14,393 nucleotides of DNA. Source: Tissierellales bacterium (lineage in GTDB: Bacteria; Bacillota; Clostridia; Tissierellales; JASKZW01). A program made the translations under genes and the position numbers. Shown here one piece after another: positions 1 to 6,401 of the stretch; positions within the stretch are counted from its first letter, which is position 1, and the number at the start of each line of letters is the position of its first letter. The notes under the pieces were generated by a model that saw only the letters and a program-made list of their open reading frames with translations, had not been told where the DNA came from and ran no database searches. The stretch covers positions 1-14,393 of the forward strand of contig JASLIL010000068.1 in NCBI GenBank assembly GCA_030152145.1, written 5' to 3'.

Positions 1-490
1 CAGGTAGTTTTGATATCTTATCTGTTAAATCATCCCAGCTTTCTACAGACTGGCCATTAATTTCAACTATTCTATCACCTACTGCTAAGCCTGATTCTGC
101 AGCTGGTGTTCCTTCATCCATATTAGCTACAACTGTTACAGGTACACCTACACTAAAAGCTACAATAGTAAAAACTATTATGGCTAAAAGAAAGTTCATA
201 AAGGCCCCTGCTGCTACAACTGCTATTCTCTTAGGAGCTGAAACCTTCTCAAATCCCCTAGGATCATCAGAAGCTTCATCCTCTCCCTCCATACTCACAT
301 AGCCTCCAATAGGAAGTAATCTTAAACTATATTTTGTTTCTCCCTTTTCCTTTTGAAATATCTTTGGACCCATTCCTATAGAAAATTCATTTACCTTTAT
401 TCCTACAGATTTAGCTACAATAAAATGTCCAAATTCATGAAACAATACTACAAATAAAAATACAAATATAGTCGCTATAAATGTTAACAA
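1..490 (-). CDS. rseP: RIP site-2 zinc metalloprotease (RseP/RasP family), 5' part
   Basis: This is the first 163 codons of a membrane-embedded protease that cuts transmembrane segments of anti-sigma factors and leftover signal peptides. The zinc motif HEFGH is at residues 18-22 inside the first membrane helix. A second hydrophobic stretch, about residues 88-114, carries the conserved GAFMNF segment. A PDZ domain begins near residue 117 with GTPAAESGLAVGDRIVEING. The family is usually about 330-430 residues, so the second half, with the distal zinc-ligand motif, lies beyond the left edge. The start is a TTG at 490: AGGTG lies 5 nt upstream and an in-frame stop at 508-506 excludes a longer form. 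It begins only 10 bp after cdsA, so it is probably co-transcribed. The dxr gene often found between these two is absent. Identity is firm; the exact orthologue name is inferred from context. Confidence 0.93.
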   Translation of the reverse strand, partial: MLTFIATIFVFLFVVLFHEFGHFIVAKSVGIKVNEFSIGMGPKIFQKEKGETKYSLRLLPIGGYVSMEGEDEASDDPRGFEKVSAPKRIAVVAAGAFMNFLLAIIVFTIVAFSVGVPVTVVANMDEGTPAAESGLAVGDRIVEINGQSVESWDDLTDKISKLP

Positions 491-500
491 ATTATCACCT

Positions 501-1277
501 CTATTTTAATATAATAGTGAAGTAGTAGATTATAGGAGCAGTAAAAAGTATACTATCGAACCTATCTAAAACTCCACCATGGCCTGGTATAATTTTTCCA
601 AAATCCTTGATTCCTGTAAGTCTTTTTATTCTAGAGGCTGTCAGGTCTCCTAGTTGAGATAGGATAGAACACAGAACAGCAAGTACTGATATTAAAAAGT
701 ACTTCTCAATCCCCATAAACTTAGCAAAAACTAAAGTTAAAACCAAGGCCCCTAAAATACCACCTAAGGAACCTTCTAGAGTTTTGTTTGGACTTAACTT
801 AGGATACAACTTTCTCTTGCCAAAAAGATTACCTGCTAAATAGGCAAAGGTATCTGTTCCCCAAGCAATTATAAATATAAGCCATATGTACTTATACCCA
901 TCTAGGTAAACTATATGTTGAAATAAAAAGGGTACATAAAGTAGACCCAATAAACTTACAGCTAGATCCTCTATAGTTTTATCTTGATTAAAAACCAAAT
1001 TAAATAAAGCTATTAGTAAACTTATATAAAATACAAAGCTTAACTCAAAGTTCACAAGTCCTATATTGTTTAGAAATAAAAGCACCGCAAAGACATAGCC
1101 AATATAAGCTATAGGTTTTACTTCCGTTGACTTAAAAGCATTATAAAACTCATATAAACCCACCAATGACAAAAACAATGTAAAACAAGCTAGTAGTGGC
1201 CCCCCTGTATTCAATGCTAGGAATATAAGTAGAACCATTACTATTCCAGAAATAGTTCTGGTCATAAAATTACTCAT
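501..1277 (-). CDS. cdsA: phosphatidate cytidylyltransferase (CDP-diglyceride synthase)
   Basis: CdsA makes CDP-diacylglycerol from phosphatidic acid and CTP in the cytoplasmic membrane, the entry to phospholipid synthesis. The 258-residue protein is almost wholly hydrophobic with about seven or eight membrane helices. The family signature is near the C-terminus: GHGGVLDRFDSILF starts at residue 232, with acidic residues D238 and D241. The internal segment SPNKTLEGSLGG is also typical. Its ATG follows directly on the uppS stop codon with no gap, and its GGAGG site lies inside the last codons of uppS, so the two are probably translationally coupled. M5 is an alternative start, but M1 has the better spacing. 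Length is normal for the family. Confidence 0.95.
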   Translation of the reverse strand: MSNFMTRTISGIVMVLLIFLALNTGGPLLACFTLFLSLVGLYEFYNAFKSTEVKPIAYIGYVFAVLLFLNNIGLVNFELSFVFYISLLIALFNLVFNQDKTIEDLAVSLLGLLYVPFLFQHIVYLDGYKYIWLIFIIAWGTDTFAYLAGNLFGKRKLYPKLSPNKTLEGSLGGILGALVLTLVFAKFMGIEKYFLISVLAVLCSILSQLGDLTASRIKRLTGIKDFGKIIPGHGGVLDRFDSILFTAPIIYYFTIILK

Positions 1278-2021
1278 CTATATACCTCCAAACCTTCTAT
1301 CTCGCTTTTGATAGTCTAATATAGCCATATAAAGTTCTTTTTTCTTAAAATCTGGCCAGTAAACATCTGAAAACCAAAACTCTGAATAAGCTAGTTGGTA
1401 TAACATAAAGTTACTAACCCTAAGCTCTCCGCTAGGTCTAATTAGTAGGTCTAAGTCAGGAAGATTGTCAGTATAGAGATAGGTTTTAAACCTGTCTTCT
1501 GTAAGATCTTCTAGGTCAAACTTGTCCATCTTGTAGTCCTCAGCTATTTTTTTAGAAGCCCTTATTATTTCATCCCTGCCACCATAGTTTAAGCCTATGT
1601 TTAAAATCATCTTTGTATTATCCTTAGTCTTTTCAACAGCTTTTTCAACAGCATCAAGAACAAATTTAGGAAATCTAGACAAATCTCCCATGGTCTGAAT
1701 CTTAACATTATTTCTGTGAATCCTATCTAGCTCTGTATTTATATACTCCACCAAAAGCTTCATTAGATTACTAACCTCATCCTCTGGTCTCTTCCAATTC
1801 TCAGTTGAGAAGGCAAAAAGGGAAAGATACTTTATATTTAAATCTGCTGCATTCTCTACAAGATCCATAACCCTCTTCATTCCTTCCCTATGCCCTGCTG
1901 TCCTAGGAAGAAATCTCTTTTTAGCCCAGCGTCCATTCCCATCCATTATAACGCCTACATGGGCTGGTATATTATCCTTATCTATTCTCTCATATAGCTT
2001 ATCTATATCAAGCTTATTCAT
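1278..2021 (-). CDS. uppS: isoprenyl transferase (undecaprenyl diphosphate synthase)
   Basis: This cis-prenyltransferase extends farnesyl diphosphate with isopentenyl diphosphate to give the C55 carrier lipid for peptidoglycan and wall polymers. The catalytic segment VIMDGNGRWAKKR holds the essential Asp (D27) and the diphosphate-binding Gly/Arg residues. LSLFAFSTENWKRP follows. The C-terminal substrate motif reads RPSGELRVSNF from residue 195; many relatives have RTSGE or RTGGE here, so Pro at position 2 is a mild variant. At 247 residues it is of normal length. The ATG has an AAGGGGTG site 5 nt upstream. It is separated from frr by an intrinsic terminator-like hairpin whose left arm can also pair with this ribosome site, so expression may be attenuated relative to frr. 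Confidence 0.96.
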   Translation of the reverse strand: MNKLDIDKLYERIDKDNIPAHVGVIMDGNGRWAKKRFLPRTAGHREGMKRVMDLVENAADLNIKYLSLFAFSTENWKRPEDEVSNLMKLLVEYINTELDRIHRNNVKIQTMGDLSRFPKFVLDAVEKAVEKTKDNTKMILNIGLNYGGRDEIIRASKKIAEDYKMDKFDLEDLTEDRFKTYLYTDNLPDLDLLIRPSGELRVSNFMLYQLAYSEFWFSDVYWPDFKKKELYMAILDYQKRDRRFGGI

Positions 2022-2028
2022 ATTTTCA

Positions 2029-2034
2029 CCCCTT
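2029..2034 (-). promoter_or_regulatory. uppS ribosome binding site with possible anti-SD pairing
   Basis: On the minus strand the uppS site reads AAGGGGTG, 5 nt before the ATG. The same AAGGGG string occurs in the 3' arm of the hairpin just upstream, so the hairpin's 5' arm (CCCCTT) could pair with either copy. That would let one RNA segment choose between forming a terminator and masking this site. The sequences are seen; the switching is inferred. Confidence 0.4.
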
Positions 2035-2038
2035 AGTT

Positions 2039-2066
2039 AAAAACCCCTTCTTAAAATAAGAAGGGG
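2039..2066 (-). terminator. intrinsic terminator/attenuator between frr and uppS
   Basis: On the minus strand CCCCTTCTT and AAGAAGGGG form a perfect 9-bp stem with a 5-nt loop, followed at once by five U residues. It begins 5 nt after the frr stop codon. Because uppS-cdsA-rseP continue on the same strand with no clear new promoter in the 50-bp gap, it probably acts as a partial terminator that lowers expression of the lipid and envelope genes relative to the translation genes. Confidence 0.8.
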
Positions 2067-2071
2067 ATCTA

Positions 2072-2629
2072 TTATATTTCCATTAATTCTTTTTCTTTTT
2101 TATCCACTGTTTCATCTACAAGCTTTGTATATTTGTCAGTGATCTCCTGTACTATATCTTCAGCTGCTTTTCTTTCGTCCTCGCTTATTTCCTTGTCTTT
2201 TTCCAATTTTTTAACATCATCATTGGCATCTCTTCTTATGTTTCTAATTGAAACCTTTGCTTCCTCACCATTTTTCTTAACCAGTTTAACTAGGTCTTTT
2301 CTTCTTTCTTCTGTTAAAGCTGGTATAGGAAGTCTTATAACCTTTCCATCATTTGAAGGGTTTAATCCCAAATCAGATTGTAAAACAGCTTTTTCTATAG
2401 CTGGTATAGCATTGGCATCCCAAGGCTGTACCATTAGCATTCTCGCTTCTGGTGCTGATACTCCAGCTATTTGGTTTAAAGGAGTCATAGTTCCATAGTA
2501 GTCAACTTCCAAACCCTCTATAAGATTTGGGTTAGCTCTACCTGCTCTAATAGAGTTTAACTCATCCTTTAGTACCTCTAAAGACATTTCCATTCTTTCT
2601 TCTGCTTCTTTATGAACATCTAAACGCAT
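2072..2629 (-). CDS. frr: ribosome recycling factor
   Basis: RRF splits post-termination ribosomes together with EF-G so that subunits can be reused. The 185-residue length is standard. Recognisable segments are the N-terminal helix with LNSIRAGRANPNLI, the sheet domain VDYYGTMTPLNQIAGVSAPE, IPALTEERRKDLVKLVKK, and the long charged C-terminal helix of the three-helix bundle. The ATG overlaps the pyrH stop codon by one base (TAATG), a classic coupling arrangement; pyrH-frr is one of the most conserved gene pairs in bacteria. A G-rich ribosome site lies in the last pyrH codons. Nothing is unusual in the protein. Confidence 0.97.
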   Translation of the reverse strand: MRLDVHKEAEERMEMSLEVLKDELNSIRAGRANPNLIEGLEVDYYGTMTPLNQIAGVSAPEARMLMVQPWDANAIPAIEKAVLQSDLGLNPSNDGKVIRLPIPALTEERRKDLVKLVKKNGEEAKVSIRNIRRDANDDVKKLEKDKEISEDERKAAEDIVQEITDKYTKLVDETVDKKEKELMEI

Positions 2630-3348
2630 TATTTTTCCCCCTTAACATGAGTTCCTATTTTTTCTCCAAGTACAACTCTCTTAACATTACCTGGGTTATC
2701 GATTCCAAATACAATTAGTGGTATATTATTGTCCATACACAGTGATGTAGCTGTTGAGTCCATTATACCCAGTCCACGATTAAGTATCTCTATATACTCT
2801 AGCTCATCAAACTTCTTAGCATCACAATTGACTTTTGGATCTGAGTCATAAACACCATCAACACCCTTTTTAGCCAATAGTATTACATCAGCCTCTATTT
2901 CAGCAGCTCTTAGGGCTGAAGCTGTGTCTGTTGAGAAGTAAGGATTACCAGATCCTGCTGCAAATATTACAACTCTTCCCTTCTCTAAATGTCTAGTAGC
3001 TCTCCTTCTAATATAAGGCTCTGCTATCTGTCTCATTTCAATAGCAGTCTGTACTCTAGTAGTAACTCCTATACTCTCTAGTGCTTCTTGCAAAGCCAAT
3101 GCATTTATAACTGTTCCAAGCATGCCCATATAGTCAGAAGTTGTTCTATCCATATCTCCTGAGCTTCTGCCTCTCCAAAAGTTACCTCCACCTACTACAA
3201 TACCTACTTCCACACCTAAATCATTTACTTCCTTAATTTCCTCACAAATTCTATGAACTGTATCGCCGTCAATTCCATGGCCCACTCCACCAGATAAGGC
3301 CTCGCCGCTTAACTTTAATATAACTCTTTTAAAAACAGGTTCTGACAT
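2629..3348 (-). CDS. pyrH: uridylate (UMP) kinase
   Basis: PyrH phosphorylates UMP to UDP using ATP and is the allosterically controlled hexameric kinase of pyrimidine nucleotide synthesis. It belongs to the amino-acid-kinase fold. Visible motifs are LKLSGEAL near the N-terminus, the glycine loop VVGGGNFWRG, the nucleotide region FAAGSGNPYFSTDTASALRA, and LLAKKGVDGVYDSDPK. I choose the ATG at 3348 (239 residues, usual length). It has AGGAGG 7 nt upstream at 3361-3356. The frame stays open to 3381, but those 11 extra codons run into an intergenic hairpin and lack a ribosome site. The stop overlaps the frr start by one base. tsf lies 73 bp upstream, across a strong hairpin. Confidence 0.97.
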   Translation of the reverse strand: MSEPVFKRVILKLSGEALSGGVGHGIDGDTVHRICEEIKEVNDLGVEVGIVVGGGNFWRGRSSGDMDRTTSDYMGMLGTVINALALQEALESIGVTTRVQTAIEMRQIAEPYIRRRATRHLEKGRVVIFAAGSGNPYFSTDTASALRAAEIEADVILLAKKGVDGVYDSDPKVNCDAKKFDELEYIEILNRGLGIMDSTATSLCMDNNIPLIVFGIDNPGNVKRVVLGEKIGTHVKGEK

Positions 3349-3379
3349 AGTATATCCTCCTAAGTACCATATATTACTC

Positions 3380-3408
3380 AAATGGAGAACACAAAGTGTT
3401 CTCCATTT
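3380..3408 (-). terminator. 13-bp hairpin between tsf and pyrH
   Basis: AAATGGAGAACAC and GTGTTCTCCATTT are perfect complements around a 3-nt loop. On the minus strand the stem is followed by GAGTAAT rather than a U run; only the three U residues closing the stem precede it. Read on the plus strand, the tail is TTTTATTA and looks more like a terminator. It may be a weak terminator, an RNA-processing or stability hairpin, or both. The stem is certain and the role is not. Confidence 0.6.
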
Positions 3409-3421
3409 TATTACATATTAA

Positions 3422-4069
3422 TTAGATGTTTAATTGCTTAGCTACTTCTTCTGCAAGGTCTTCTTGTCTCTTTTCTAGACCTTCTCCAACTTCAAATCTA
3501 ACGAATCTTCTAATCTTGATGTTTTCACCAATCTTAGCAATTTTTTCATTTAAGACATCTTTAACTTTTAAGTCAGAATCTTTAATGTAAGTTTGCTCTA
3601 ATAGACAGATTTCTTCATAGAACTTACCAAGTCTACCTTCTACCATCTTCTCAGCTATATGTGCAGGTTTTCCTTCATTTATAGCTTGTTGAGTAAGAAC
3701 TTCTTTCTCTCTCTCTACTTCATCTGCTGGTACTTCATCAATTGAAACATACTTAGGATTAGCTGCTGCAATTTGCATAGCCATATCTTTTACGAATTCT
3801 TGGAATTCATTGTTTTTAGCAACGAAGTCAGTTTCTGAGTTAACTTCAATTAAAACTCCGATTCTTCCGCCGTGGATATATGACTCAACTAGTCCTTCAG
3901 CTGCGATTCTTCCTGATTTCTTTTCTGCTGATGCTAGTCCTTTTTCTCTTAATAGGTCAATAGCTTTGTCCATGTTTCCATCAGTTTCAACTAGTGCTTT
4001 TTTACAATCAAGCATTCCTACTCCTGTTCTTTCTCTTAATTCTTTAACTTGTGATGCTGTTATAGCCAT
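3422..4069 (-). CDS. tsf: elongation factor Ts
   Basis: EF-Ts is the nucleotide exchange factor that recharges EF-Tu by displacing GDP. The N-terminal UBA-like domain shows ITASQVKELRERTGVGMLDCKKAL, followed by the core with the EF-Tu contact motif TDFVAKN at residues 80-86. The C-terminal part ends in a charged helix. I place the start at the ATG at 4069, preceded by AGAGGAGG, giving 215 residues. An upstream in-frame TTG at 4126 would add 19 residues with no family counterpart. The protein is of the short type (about 200-220 residues, as in Thermus), not the roughly 280-300 residue form of E. coli and Bacillus; part of the core or coiled-coil insertion is missing. It follows rpsB, the near-universal arrangement. 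Confidence 0.97.
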   Translation of the reverse strand: MAITASQVKELRERTGVGMLDCKKALVETDGNMDKAIDLLREKGLASAEKKSGRIAAEGLVESYIHGGRIGVLIEVNSETDFVAKNNEFQEFVKDMAMQIAAANPKYVSIDEVPADEVEREKEVLTQQAINEGKPAHIAEKMVEGRLGKFYEEICLLEQTYIKDSDLKVKDVLNEKIAKIGENIKIRRFVRFEVGEGLEKRQEDLAEEVAKQLNI

Positions 4070-4095
4070 GGTCCAACCTCCTCTAATTTTTAAAA

Positions 4096-4150
4096 ATGGT
4101 AAGAGTAAAAGAGAAATCTCCTCCAACCCTTACCTTTATCTTTTACTCTT
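4096..4150 (-). terminator. attenuator-like hairpins in the rpsB-tsf gap
   Basis: On the minus strand AAGAGTAAAAGA, which includes the rpsB stop region, pairs perfectly over 12 bp with TCTTTTACTCTT at 4112-4101. An alternative stem, GGTAAG (4134-4129) with CTTACC (4103-4098), uses overlapping bases, so the two exclude each other. The alternative stem is followed by AUUUUU. The long loop also holds GGAGGAG, a decoy ribosome-like site. This looks like a partial terminator or switch setting the ratio of EF-Ts to S2. The stems are visible; the function is inferred. Confidence 0.55.
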
Positions 4151-4850
4151 CAGTATCTTCTATTTGTTCACCTTGTTTCCCTTCAAGAACTGCATTAGCC
4201 ATAGTTTCAGTTAATAATTTAACTGCTCTTATAGCGTCATCATTTCCAGGGATTACATAATCTATTTCATCTGGATCACAGTTTGTATCTACTATAGCTA
4301 CAACTGGAATTCCTAATATTTTAGCTTCATTAACTGCTATGTTTTCTTTTCTTGGATCTACAACGAAAAGTACATCTGGTGTACCATTCATATTTCTTAT
4401 ACCACCTAAGAACCTTTCTAACTTTTCTCTTTCGTGGTTTAATTTTATAACTTCTTTTTTAGGTAAAACGTCGAAGATTCCATCTTCTTCCATTTTCTCT
4501 AACTCTACTAATCTATCTATTCTTTTCTTGATAGTTTTGTAGTTAGTTAGCATACCACCTAACCATCTTTGGTTAACATAGTGCATTTCACATCTTTTTG
4601 CTTCTGACTCAATAGCTTCTTGAGCTTGTTTCTTAGTTCCTACGAAAAGAACTTCTCCTCCATTAGCTGAGATTTCTCTTATGAAATCATAAGCTTCTTC
4701 TACCTTGCTTACAGTTTTTTGTAAATCTATTATATAGATTCCGTTTCTTTCTGTAAAAATATACTTTGCCATCTTTGGATTCCATCTTCTAGTTTGGTGT
4801 CCAAAGTGAACTCCTGCCTCTAAAAGGCCTTTCATTGATATAACTGACAT
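4143..4850 (-). CDS. rpsB: 30S ribosomal protein S2
   Basis: S2 is a late-assembling protein of the small subunit, bound between its head and body. The 235-residue protein begins MSVISMKGLLEAGVHFGHQTRRWNPKM, the family N-terminus. It also has NGIYIIDLQKT, FVGTKKQAQE, the signature NQRWLGGMLTN, and DVLFVVDPRKE followed by IPVVAIVDTNCDP. The end is acidic (EDTEE), as is common. The ATG has GGAGGTG 7 nt upstream; a second GGAGG lies about 20 nt upstream. It heads the rpsB-tsf-pyrH-frr-uppS-cdsA-rseP series and has its own strong promoter directly after codY. Confidence 0.98.
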   Translation of the reverse strand: MSVISMKGLLEAGVHFGHQTRRWNPKMAKYIFTERNGIYIIDLQKTVSKVEEAYDFIREISANGGEVLFVGTKKQAQEAIESEAKRCEMHYVNQRWLGGMLTNYKTIKKRIDRLVELEKMEEDGIFDVLPKKEVIKLNHEREKLERFLGGIRNMNGTPDVLFVVDPRKENIAVNEAKILGIPVVAIVDTNCDPDEIDYVIPGNDDAIRAVKLLTETMANAVLEGKQGEQIEDTEE

Positions 4851-4946
4851 TTAAGTCACCTCCAAGTTTTTTTCCTCCACCCTCATCATTTATTCAAGAG
4901 ACCCTAGGGCACTTTCTTAAACATCAAAAGGTGTGTGTAATCACCA

Positions 4947-4971
4947 TAGAATTATAACACATATAATTCTA
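4947..4971. promoter_or_regulatory. perfect dyad overlapping the rpsB -10 element
   Basis: TAGAATTATA and TATAATTCTA are perfect inverted 10-bp repeats around a 5-bp spacer (ACACA). The downstream half (4956-4951 on the minus strand) is the TATAAT of the rpsB promoter, and the upstream half lies in the -10/-35 spacer. This geometry would suit a dimeric DNA-binding protein that blocks RNA polymerase. No regulator can be named; it does not match the CodY box (AATTTTCWGAAAATT) well. In AT-rich DNA such a repeat can also arise by chance. Confidence 0.45.
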
Positions 4972-4979
4972 CAAATCAA
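4951..4979 (-). promoter_or_regulatory. sigma-A promoter of the rpsB operon
   Basis: On the minus strand TTGATT (4979-4974) and TATAAT (4956-4951) are spaced by exactly 17 bp, and a TGT precedes the -10, giving an extended -10. Transcription would start near 4944, leaving a leader of about 94 nt before rpsB. The leader has a short palindrome, CCCTAGGG, at 4902-4909 but no riboswitch or r-protein leader I recognise. The promoter begins 4 bp after the codY coding end. Confidence 0.85.
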
Positions 4980-4983
4980 TTCT

Positions 4984-5760
4984 TTATTTAGCCTTATTCA
5001 GTTCCTCTAATAGCTTGTCATTTAATATTTTAATGTGTGTTCCCTTCATACCTAGAGATCTTGACTCTATAACTCCAGCTGATTCAAACTTTCTCAAGGC
5101 ATTAACTATTACTGATCTAGTAATACCAACTCTATCAGCAACCTTTGATGCTACTAGAAGTCCTTCATCCCCATCTAGCTCTTCAAATATATGTTCCATA
5201 GCCTCAAGCTCTGAATAAGATAAGGTTCCTATAGCCATCTGAACAACAGCTCTTTTCCTTGTCTCCTCTTCCATTTCTTCAGATTTTGATCTTAAGATCT
5301 CCATACCAACTATTGTAGCACTATACTCAGAAAGCACTAGATCATCTTCAGTAAAATCCCTTCCAAATCTTGCTATAACAAGAGTACCCAGTCTTTTACC
5401 ACCACTATTTATAGGTATGATAGTAGTAACCTTGTCCTTGTAGTTACACTCACTAAATCCATCAAATACACACTCATGAATAGCCTTAACATTCTCGCTA
5501 GTCTCTGTTATCTCTAAAAGCTCATCATTATATTTCTCTGGGAACTTCTTAGATTTTACAACCTCTTCCTCTAGTATATCACAGTCAAAGTTAGCAGCTA
5601 GGTTATAGCCAAGAACTCTACCCTTTCTGCTGGCAATATATACATTGGCCTCTAATATTTCACTTAATTTTTGTGCTAACTCCTGAAATGACACAGGTTT
5701 TGAACCTGAGCTTTGTAGAGTTTTGTTTAATCTTCTAGTTTTTTGTAATAAACTTTCCAT
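4984..5760 (-). CDS. codY: GTP-sensing transcriptional pleiotropic repressor CodY
   Basis: CodY is the global regulator of Firmicutes that binds GTP and branched-chain amino acids and represses nitrogen and amino-acid genes when nutrients are plentiful. The 258-residue protein has the family N-terminus MESLLQKTRRLNKTLQ and a GAF ligand domain to about residue 155. A linker helix with RKRAVVQMAIGTLSYSELEA follows. The winged helix-turn-helix at about 206-240 contains GITRSVIVNALRKFESAGVIE and then SLGMKGTHIK, all characteristic. AAGGAGG lies 7 nt before the ATG. Upstream is a decayed hslU, the same neighbour codY has in Bacillus (as clpY/codX). No terminator separates it from the rpsB promoter, so read-through into rpsB is likely. 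Confidence 0.98.
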   Translation of the reverse strand: MESLLQKTRRLNKTLQSSGSKPVSFQELAQKLSEILEANVYIASRKGRVLGYNLAANFDCDILEEEVVKSKKFPEKYNDELLEITETSENVKAIHECVFDGFSECNYKDKVTTIIPINSGGKRLGTLVIARFGRDFTEDDLVLSEYSATIVGMEILRSKSEEMEEETRKRAVVQMAIGTLSYSELEAMEHIFEELDGDEGLLVASKVADRVGITRSVIVNALRKFESAGVIESRSLGMKGTHIKILNDKLLEELNKAK

Positions 5761-5784
5761 ATTTTTTCCTCCTTATTATACTAG

Positions 5785-5815
5785 ATTATAAAGCGAGATA
5801 TATTTTTGCTAACAA
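5785..5815 (-). promoter_or_regulatory. possible codY promoter inside the hslU remnant
   Basis: TTGTTA (5815-5810) and TATAAT (5790-5785) on the minus strand are 19 bp apart, slightly long. A second TATAAT at 5780-5775 has no suitable -35. The -10 overlaps the last codons of the dead hslU frame. With hslU gone, codY needs its own promoter or read-through from topA, and I see no terminator after topA. Confidence 0.4.
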
Positions 5816-6242
5816 TATAATCTCCTGACTTTTCATCTGCATATTCCTTATCTATAACAATTTTCTTATTATCAATCTCTGCCCATAAAATAATATACCC
5901 TTCAATAGGCTTTACGCTACATCCTTCAACATCTAAAACCTATGTTTTCTAGATCTTAGAGGCTGTCTAAATACTATCATATCTATAAAACACTAGCTTT
6001 CTTTTCTGCCTTAAAAAAGGTCTGATCTATAAGTTCATCTTCAGCTAGGAAAGGCTTTACAACTCGACTAAACTTGATTTTCTACTTTCTTCTAGTAGGC
6101 CTGAAAAAATATTTCCTCTATTTATAATATAATCCTTATTAGCTATTAGATTAGGAGACTTTAGATTACACTTATGTTTTTTAAATCAGCTAGCTAGTCA
6201 CCACAGATCTTATAGCTCTCCTTCTATCCATAAATCTTGGCC

Positions 6243-6270
6243 CTAGGATAGGTAGAGACTTATATCCTAG
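6243..6270. repeat. inverted repeat CTAGGATA/TATCCTAG
   Basis: A perfect 8-bp inverted repeat with a 12-nt loop lies in the hslU remnant, beside a second small one (CCTAG, 5 nt, CTAGG at 6266-6280). There is no U run after it on either strand, so it is not a convincing terminator. It may be a by-product of decay. Confidence 0.35.
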
Positions 6271-6401
6271 TTAAGCTAGGACTCCAGCCTAAAATCCCTA
6301 TCCTATTTAAAGCAGAAGGCCAAAAAATCTCTTTAAATCCTTATTATAAATTCCAACTACTCATTGAAAGTAGACTAGACAGATCCTAAGCTTTAAGAAC
6401 T

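Larger units (their letters stand above)
5781..6345 (-). pseudogene. hslU: decayed 3' half of hslU (clpY), ATPase of the HslVU protease
   Basis: This is the only content I see in the roughly 620-bp gap between topA and codY. The clearest part is a 52-codon open frame, 5939-5784, with stop TAG at 5783-5781 and no in-frame start codon. Its last 28 residues align without a gap to the HslU C-terminus as I remember it (IVIDKEY..EK.G....K..SRFII against ITID..Y...L......LSRFIL). Upstream, in order, are LENIGFR (5952-5932; HslU ENIGAR), VKPF..EDELID (6060-6025), PNLI (6155-6144) and P-x-L-x-x-R-F-x-x-R (6252-6223; HslU PELQGRFPIR). They alternate between two frames and are broken by many stops. The N-terminal half with Walker A and B, and hslV, are missing. 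The C-terminal match is strong; the upstream pieces are supported mainly by order, and the upstream edge is approximate. Confidence 0.8.

Noticed and set aside
2133..2498. Plus-strand open frames, such as the one opposite frr and others opposite tsf, topA, dprA and comM
   Set aside because: They lie antisense to well-identified genes, are low in complexity (Ser/Leu/Phe-rich), and lack family features or ribosome sites.
3349..3381. Longer pyrH start at 3381
   Set aside because: The added residues run into a hairpin, lack a ribosome site and have no family counterpart; the ATG at 3348 has AGGAGG at ideal spacing.
4070..4126. Longer tsf start at the TTG at 4126
   Set aside because: EF-Ts proteins start at MAITASQVKELR; the extension lies in the intergenic hairpin loop.
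5784..5939. Short open frame before codY as a new small protein gene
   Set aside because: It has 52 open codons but no ATG, GTG or TTG in frame and no ribosome site, and its end matches HslU; a remnant explains it better.
5952..5970. GAGGCTGTCTAAAT string as an insertion-sequence end
   Set aside because: It resembles some IS termini, but I found no matching inverted copy nearby, no target-site repeat and no transposase. It lies within the co-linear hslU pieces.
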